Source: JAJPJQ01 sp036522615
Lineage (GTDB): Bacteria; Desulfobacterota; Binatia; UBA9968
Direction of reading: 5' to 3'
Assembly: GCA_036522615.1 (NCBI GenBank)
Contig: DATDFN010000253.1
Coordinates: 1-15,524 of the forward strand
DNA: 15,524 nucleotides
A model generated the notes under the pieces. It saw only the letters and a program-made list of their open reading frames with translations, searched no databases and was not told the DNA's origin. The position numbers were made by a program, and so were the translations under genes. This document shows positions 14,849 through 15,524 of the stretch, in pieces (positions within the stretch are counted from its first letter, which is position 1; every line of letters begins with the position of its first letter).

Positions 14849-14963
14849 TCCGGCAGCGACCTACTCTCCCGTACGGCGACCGCACAGTACCATCGGCGCG
14901 GGAGGGCTTAACGACCGAGTTCGGGATGGGATCGGGTGTGACACCTCCGCTATCGCCACCGGA
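14849..14963 (-). rRNA. rrf: 5S ribosomal RNA
   Basis: About 115 bases on the minus strand with the standard 5S landmarks: a 5' end GGTGGCGATAGCGG, the ACACCCGATCCCATCCCGAA segment, the CTCGGTCGTTAAGCCC loop region, GCGCCGATGGTACTG, and the 3' GGGAGAGTAGGTCGCTGCCG. Ends TCCGGTGGCG and CGCTGCCGGA pair to form helix I, which sets the limits to within a few bases. It follows the 23S gene and precedes a terminator. Confidence 0.96.
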
Positions 14964-15121
14964 AACCTTTAAAAATAATTTTGAATTTTGAGTGATGAGT
15001 TGTTGAATTGAAATCCGAAATTCAAAACTCAAAACTTAAAACTCAACACTGTTCTTTGATAACTGAATACGGGCATTCGGAAAAGAATAGAACGTGTACG
15101 CGTGAAGTGGGAGTAGTAAAT
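14964..15121 (-). other. 23S-5S spacer with hairpin and 23S processing-stalk strand
   Basis: A+T-rich spacer of about 158 bases. A 12-bp hairpin with one bulged base spans 14997-15030 (GAGTT.TTGAATT / AATTCAAAACTC). At 15050-15069 the minus strand reads ATTCAGTTATCAAAGAACA. This matches the kind of trailer that pairs with a TGTTCTTTGA-type leader before 23S to form the RNase III processing stalk; the partner strand is outside the window. The spacer holds no tRNA. Confidence 0.5.

Positions 15122-15524
<403 letters not shown>

Overview
The window reads as chromosomal DNA of a Gram-negative, moderately G+C-rich, probably uncultivated bacterium. The multi-receiver hybrid histidine kinase, the orphan substrate-binding proteins, a CHAT-TPR protein with a signal peptide and a VapBC pair beside an rRNA operon resemble deltaproteobacteria-like lineages (Desulfobacterota, Binatota, Methylomirabilota). 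That placement is inference from gene style; the 23S fragment at the right end is the sequence that would settle it.

Layout. (1) 3-3666, plus strand: a ParA/MinD-type ATPase whose signature lysine is an arginine, followed 7 bases later by a 966-residue membrane protein. This protein joins an amino-acid-permease-like transporter to a soluble region with a winged helix, a second membrane block and a beta-rich tail. (2) 3693-10293, minus strand, converging on the first module: a six-gene signalling operon. In transcription order it encodes an ABC_sub_bind periplasmic protein, a family-3 solute-binding protein, a hybrid histidine kinase (sensor-HAMP-GAF-HisKA-HATPase-REC-REC), two stand-alone receivers, and a HisKA-REC-coiled-coil protein with no ATPase domain. 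Two of the junctions are ATGA stop-start overlaps. A TTGACA-type promoter candidate and a strong ribosome-binding site precede the first gene. (3) 10406-14840: a block holding a small NTF2-like membrane protein, a CHAT-TPR protein with a signal peptide, a 653-base stretch without a convincing gene, and a VapBC toxin-antitoxin pair with its operator. (4) 14849-15524: the end of an rRNA operon on the minus strand, 5S then the 3' part of 23S, running off the window.

The most unexpected structure is that block 3 is bounded by direct repeats. The 3' half of the 5S gene plus its Rho-independent terminator (14804-14904) recurs, decayed, at 10406-10531. An intact gene, then an insert carrying a toxin-antitoxin pair, then a 3'-fragment repeat is the geometry of an element integrated at the 3' end of an RNA gene. 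A decayed tandem 5S duplication is the alternative, and no integrase is visible.

How the genes may work together (inference): the two periplasmic proteins, which have no ABC permease or ATPase beside them, could present ligands to the extracytoplasmic domain of the kinase. The kinase would then distribute phosphate among five receivers and a possible phosphotransfer (HisKA-only) protein. The ParA-permease pair is a separate transcription unit whose role I cannot name.
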